From: Methylobacterium radiotolerans JCM 2831 | Lineage (GTDB): Bacteria > Pseudomonadota > Alphaproteobacteria > Rhizobiales > Beijerinckiaceae | Reading direction: 5' to 3' | Assembly (NCBI RefSeq): GCF_000019725.1 | Contig: NC_010505.1 | Coordinates: 5,688,001-5,752,000, forward strand | Length of the DNA: 64,000 nucleotides | Shown: positions 60,995-64,000 of the stretch, piece after piece | How the letters are laid out: every line of letters starts with the position of its first letter | How positions within the stretch are numbered: position 1 is the stretch's first letter | The notes under the pieces: generated by a model | The model's database searches: none | What the model was told of the DNA's origin: nothing | Seen by the model: only the letters and a program-made list of their open reading frames with translations | Made by a program: the position numbers and the translations under genes

Positions 60995-61887
60995 CCCTCT
61001 CGCCCACCGCACCCGCGCCGGATGTCCTCGCGGCGATGCTCGCCTTCGCCGAGGAGGCGGCCCCTCTGGCCCTCGCCATGCGGGCGGGCGGCCTCGCCAT
61101 GAGCAACAAGGGCCCCGATCTCGGCCAGGCCCTGACGGAGGCCGACCTCGCCGTCAGCCAGCTGATGCACGCGCGGTTCGGCCCCGACCTGATCGAGGAG
61201 GAGACGGCCGAGGATCTCGGGCAGGCGGCGGCCCGGGCGCTGCTCGCCCGCGACGCCTGGACCTTCGTGGGTGACCCGATCGACGGGACCCGGCCTTTCG
61301 CGGGCGGCCTGTCGGGCTGGGGCGTCATGGTGGCGGCCTGCCGCGCGGGCTGGCCTCGAGCCTGCGTCATGAGCCTGCCGGCCTGGAACGAGGACCGCTC
61401 GGCACCGGCCCGGGGCACTCCGGCGGAGGCTACGGAGGGGCTCCTGCTGGCGGCGAGCGAGGGCCGCGCCTTCTGGGCACCGACCCGCGGCGGCCGCATG
61501 ACGACGGCGCTGCGCCCGCTCGAGCGCGCGGCGCGACGGACCGGCCATGTCGGCTGGCTGTCGGTCACGGCGCAGCGCTACACCCTGGATTACGGCCGCG
61601 GCTGGTTCCCCTGGAGCGAGGGCGGGGCGATCTCGGACGCCGCGCTCCTGGCGACCGGGCGCCTCGACGCGACCCTCAGCAACAACCGATTGTGGGACCT
61701 GGGTCCGATCCTCCCGCTGTTCGAGGCGCTGGGCTTCCGCCTGTTCCACTGGCCGGACCTCGGAGATCCGCCGGCGGACTTCGTCGACCTGTTCGACGCG
61801 GAGCTGTCGGCCCACGACGACCTCTGGCTGGTGTGCCGGGACCGCGACCAGGCCGCCGATCTGGCGACGGCCATCCGCCGCGCCTAG
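60991..61887 (+). CDS. Inositol monophosphatase family protein
   Basis: A 298-residue IMPase-superfamily phosphatase, more divergent than the one at 1089. The metal motif is EEETAED then GDPIDGTRPFAGG, and the C-terminal WDLGPILPLFEALGFRL replaces the usual WD-x-A-G. The Asp and Thr ligands are present, so it may be active on a sugar phosphate or a nucleotide. It overlaps the Nudix stop in ATGA. This Nudix-phosphatase pair suggests hydrolysis of a nucleotide sugar followed by removal of its phosphate; this is inference. Confidence 0.8.
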   Translation: MTLSPTAPAPDVLAAMLAFAEEAAPLALAMRAGGLAMSNKGPDLGQALTEADLAVSQLMHARFGPDLIEEETAEDLGQAAARALLARDAWTFVGDPIDGTRPFAGGLSGWGVMVAACRAGWPRACVMSLPAWNEDRSAPARGTPAEATEGLLLAASEGRAFWAPTRGGRMTTALRPLERAARRTGHVGWLSVTAQRYTLDYGRGWFPWSEGGAISDAALLATGRLDATLSNNRLWDLGPILPLFEALGFRLFHWPDLGDPPADFVDLFDAELSAHDDLWLVCRDRDQAADLATAIRRA

Positions 61888-61972
61888 GACGGGGCCCGTG
61901 AGGGCCGCGCCCGGGCGCAGGGCCCGACGAACGGGCGGTCCTCCCGGACCGCGACAGGATCCGGGCCGGCTC

Positions 61973-63955
61973 TCAGAGCGCCGCGATCAGCGTCCGGATC
62001 CGCGCCCGCGACGCCTTGAGCCCGCTCTCGGCCTCCGCCCGGGCGGCGGCGAGCTTCGCCAGCTCGTCCTCCTGGCCACCCATGCGGGTAAGGTAGCGCC
62101 GCGCCAGCTCGCTGTCCTTCGGAACGGCGCCGAGATTGCTGCGGATGCGCTCCTGCTCCGCCTGCACCTTCGCCTCGCGCTCGGCGATCTCCTCGACGGT
62201 CCGGGTCGCCGCGGCGACCTCGGCGCGGGCCCGGGACATGGTCTTGAGCTTGCCGCCCAGCTCCGGGTCGGTGGCGAGGCCGGCCCACCGGACCAGCAGC
62301 GCCTCGTCGGCGTCGACGAGATTGTAGGCGTCGATCTGGACGTGCTCGAGCACGGCCCGGGTCTCGGCCGTCCCGCCGGCGGGGACCGCGACCTTGAGCC
62401 GATAGGCCGTGGGGGTCTCGCTGTCGCGGGCGGAAGCGGTGAGGGTCCAGCCCTCCCGTCGGGGATGCTCGATGATCACGGACCGGGCGGCGTCCGGCGC
62501 GCCCTTGATCGTGTAGGTCGTGACCTCCCGGGCGATCACCGTCGCGCGCGCCACGCCGTCGACCACGGTGATCTGGGTCAGGGCTTGGCTCGGCTCGGTC
62601 TCCGCCTGGACGGCGACCTTGCGGTCGAGGGCGAAGCTGGCGAGCCGCTGCTCGCCGACCGGCGTCGCGGGCAGGCGGGCATCTCCCAGGTAGCCGGCCT
62701 CGCGGTCGTAGAGGGTGATGAGGCCCGCCGGCAGGGTCGCGGTGGCGCTGTTCCGGATCCGGAAGGCCGCGGTCGGATGGATCCCTCGGCCCGGCTGCCA
62801 GAGGGCGACCCGCTCGGCCTCGATCTCGGTATCGATGAACGGCACCGACAGCGTGCTGCCGGCGCGGAGATCGACCGGATGCGGCAGCGTGAAGTTCGCC
62901 GCCACATCCCCCTCGCTGGCGGCGGCGCCCGCGGTGGCGGCCGCGGCGTCGTAGCTCGGTTCCGCTGACTCCGCCCGGGTGTCCATCCGCGCCATCGGTG
63001 CCGGAAGGGGCGCGGCGGCGGGCGCAGGGGCGCGCAGGCGCGCGACCGACCTCGGGGCGACCGTGCCTGGGTCGAGGTCCGGCATGCCGACATCCTCGAC
63101 CATCACCGGCGCCTCCGGTCTCTTGCGCCAGTAGCGCCGGTGCAGGCGCTGGAGAAGCGCCACCGGCGAGCCGGACGAGAGGGTGACGTCGACGCCTGCC
63201 CAGTCGGCCCCGAGGGCGTTCTCGATGATGGCCCAGGCCTGCAGGTTCGCGCGGCCGCCGCCGCCGTCGACGATGCGGTAGCTCGTCTTCCAGACCGGTG
63301 CGGCGACCACGTAGGTCAGCCGGATCTCGCGCTGGCCACGCCCCGAGACATCGACCTCGACCCGGTGGGCGTCTCCGACCTTGGCCGTCCCGGCCGCCGC
63401 GATCGCCTCGGCGATCTTGGCCGCCATGGCCGAGTCCTGGATCGTGACGGCGGCGCCGTCCTCGATCGACACGGATTCGAGCGTGCCCGTCCCGGTCAGC
63501 ACGGTCAGGATCGCGACCTCGCCGCTCTCGGTCCCGGCGTTCCGCTCGGACACGCCGAGCACTCGCCCCTCGAGTGTGCGCCCGCCGCTCTGGATCCTGA
63601 TCGGAACGCCCTGCAGCTTCCCCAGGAGGCGTGCCGGCCCGGACAAGTCGTCCGCGGTGAACGGCATCGTCCGCAGCGTCTCGTCGGCCTGATCCAGCCC
63701 GTCCAGGCGCAGGGCACCGACGGTGCCGACGGGATCCCGCACCACGAGGCTCTTGAGGATGTCGTCGATCTGCTCGGAGCGAGCGTCGAGCCCGATCGTC
63801 GCGTCGCCGTCGACCGGGTGGACCTGGGTGACTTCCGCGAGGCCGCCGCTCGACAGGGTGACGGCGCGGATCCGCCCCGGGGACGCCGCCCTCAGGGGCG
63901 GCGCGGCCGCGATCATGCACAGCAGAACGCCCGCCCACACGACATGAGACGTCAC
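61973..63955 (-). CDS. DUF4139 domain-containing protein
   Basis: A 660-residue exported protein. A signal peptide (VTSHVVWAGVLLCMIAAAPPLRA) is followed by an N-terminal region of about 170 residues with GVSERNAGTESGEVAILTV. The DUF4139 part includes IRLTYVVAAPVWKTSYRIV, TLSSGSPVALLQ and later sheet-rich blocks (VPFIDTEIEAERVALWQPG, AAFRIRNSATATLPAGLITLYD). A coiled coil ends the protein (about 560-650). Between about 290 and 345 it is Ala/Pro-rich. The start is a GTG at 63955 or a TTG at 63958; GGAGG lies upstream. Function is unknown. Confidence 0.85.
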   Translation of the reverse strand: MTSHVVWAGVLLCMIAAAPPLRAASPGRIRAVTLSSGGLAEVTQVHPVDGDATIGLDARSEQIDDILKSLVVRDPVGTVGALRLDGLDQADETLRTMPFTADDLSGPARLLGKLQGVPIRIQSGGRTLEGRVLGVSERNAGTESGEVAILTVLTGTGTLESVSIEDGAAVTIQDSAMAAKIAEAIAAAGTAKVGDAHRVEVDVSGRGQREIRLTYVVAAPVWKTSYRIVDGGGGRANLQAWAIIENALGADWAGVDVTLSSGSPVALLQRLHRRYWRKRPEAPVMVEDVGMPDLDPGTVAPRSVARLRAPAPAAAPLPAPMARMDTRAESAEPSYDAAAATAGAAASEGDVAANFTLPHPVDLRAGSTLSVPFIDTEIEAERVALWQPGRGIHPTAAFRIRNSATATLPAGLITLYDREAGYLGDARLPATPVGEQRLASFALDRKVAVQAETEPSQALTQITVVDGVARATVIAREVTTYTIKGAPDAARSVIIEHPRREGWTLTASARDSETPTAYRLKVAVPAGGTAETRAVLEHVQIDAYNLVDADEALLVRWAGLATDPELGGKLKTMSRARAEVAAATRTVEEIAEREAKVQAEQERIRSNLGAVPKDSELARRYLTRMGGQEDELAKLAAARAEAESGLKASRARIRTLIAAL

Positions 63956-64000
63956 CAAATCGCCTGCCTCCCGTTCGAGCGCCGTCCGCCGCGGCGGTCG

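Overview
The window is about 64 kb of very GC-rich, gene-dense bacterial chromosome. Its gene content fits the order Hyphomicrobiales (Alphaproteobacteria), and most likely Methylobacterium or a close relative. Supporting signs are the hpnA-C-D-E-shc-hpnG hopanoid operon, the rpsF-rpsR-DUF2232-rplI order next to dnaB, uvrC-pgsA-moaD, tolC-popZ-valS, FlaF/FlbT, an NDUFS4-like complex I subunit, and an Omp25/31-type porin. The genus is an inference from gene content; no 16S gene is present. I see no rRNA genes, insertion sequences, integrases, phage genes or CRISPR arrays. The only RNA gene I can support is tRNA-Pro(UGG).

Layout. 1-8.4 kb: a cold-shock protein, an IMPase/CysQ-type phosphatase, a DUF6101-like protein, ubiA, rsmE, gshA, a TusA-family protein and a Nudix hydrolase. 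8.4-14.1 kb: an accessory surface-polysaccharide block with a WecG/TagA-type transferase, a Wzz/GumC-type protein, a GT4 glycosyltransferase and a 662-residue two-part glycosyltransferase. 14.2-18.2 kb: selD, a CcdA-like membrane protein, a metallophosphoesterase preceded by six 13-bp tandem repeats, and several small secreted or membrane proteins. 17.8-19.6 kb: flaF and flbT facing each other, then a dehydrogenase closely resembling Caulobacter D-xylose dehydrogenase XylB, separated from flbT by a 28-bp near-perfect palindrome. 20-28.3 kb: moaD, pgsA, uvrC, cheZ, an L,D-transpeptidase, a DUF2076 protein, a porin and pgeF. 28.3-32.6 kb: a MidA-type methyltransferase coupled to lgt, then a compact cupin / SMP-30 lactonase / two-domain VOC operon. 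32.9-37.2 kb: dnaB and the rpsF ribosomal operon. 37.7-44.8 kb: the hopanoid operon. 44.9-54 kb: an HtrA protease, valS, popZ, tolC with an unusual Gly/Thr insert, and a secreted collagen-like protein. 54-64 kb: a GGDEF-EAL membrane protein, a spore-photoproduct-lyase-like radical SAM protein, a deaminase, an NDUFS4-like subunit, tRNA-Pro, a second SMP-30 lactonase, a GST, a Nudix-IMPase pair and a DUF4139 protein.

How genes work together. HpnD, HpnC and HpnE convert farnesyl diphosphate to squalene, Shc cyclises it to hopene, and HpnG processes the adenosylhopane side chain. HpnH, which makes HpnG's substrate, is not in the window. The XylB-like dehydrogenase and the two SMP-30 lactonases are the kinds of enzyme that carry out the first two steps of non-phosphorylating sugar oxidation. 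They are scattered, and each has its own candidate control region. Many gene pairs are translationally coupled through 4-bp GTGA or ATGA overlaps. Most of the window is housekeeping. The best candidates for something less described are the cupin-SMP30-VOC operon, the collagen-like protein, the split sugar-oxidation genes with palindromic operators, and the two-part glycosyltransferase.
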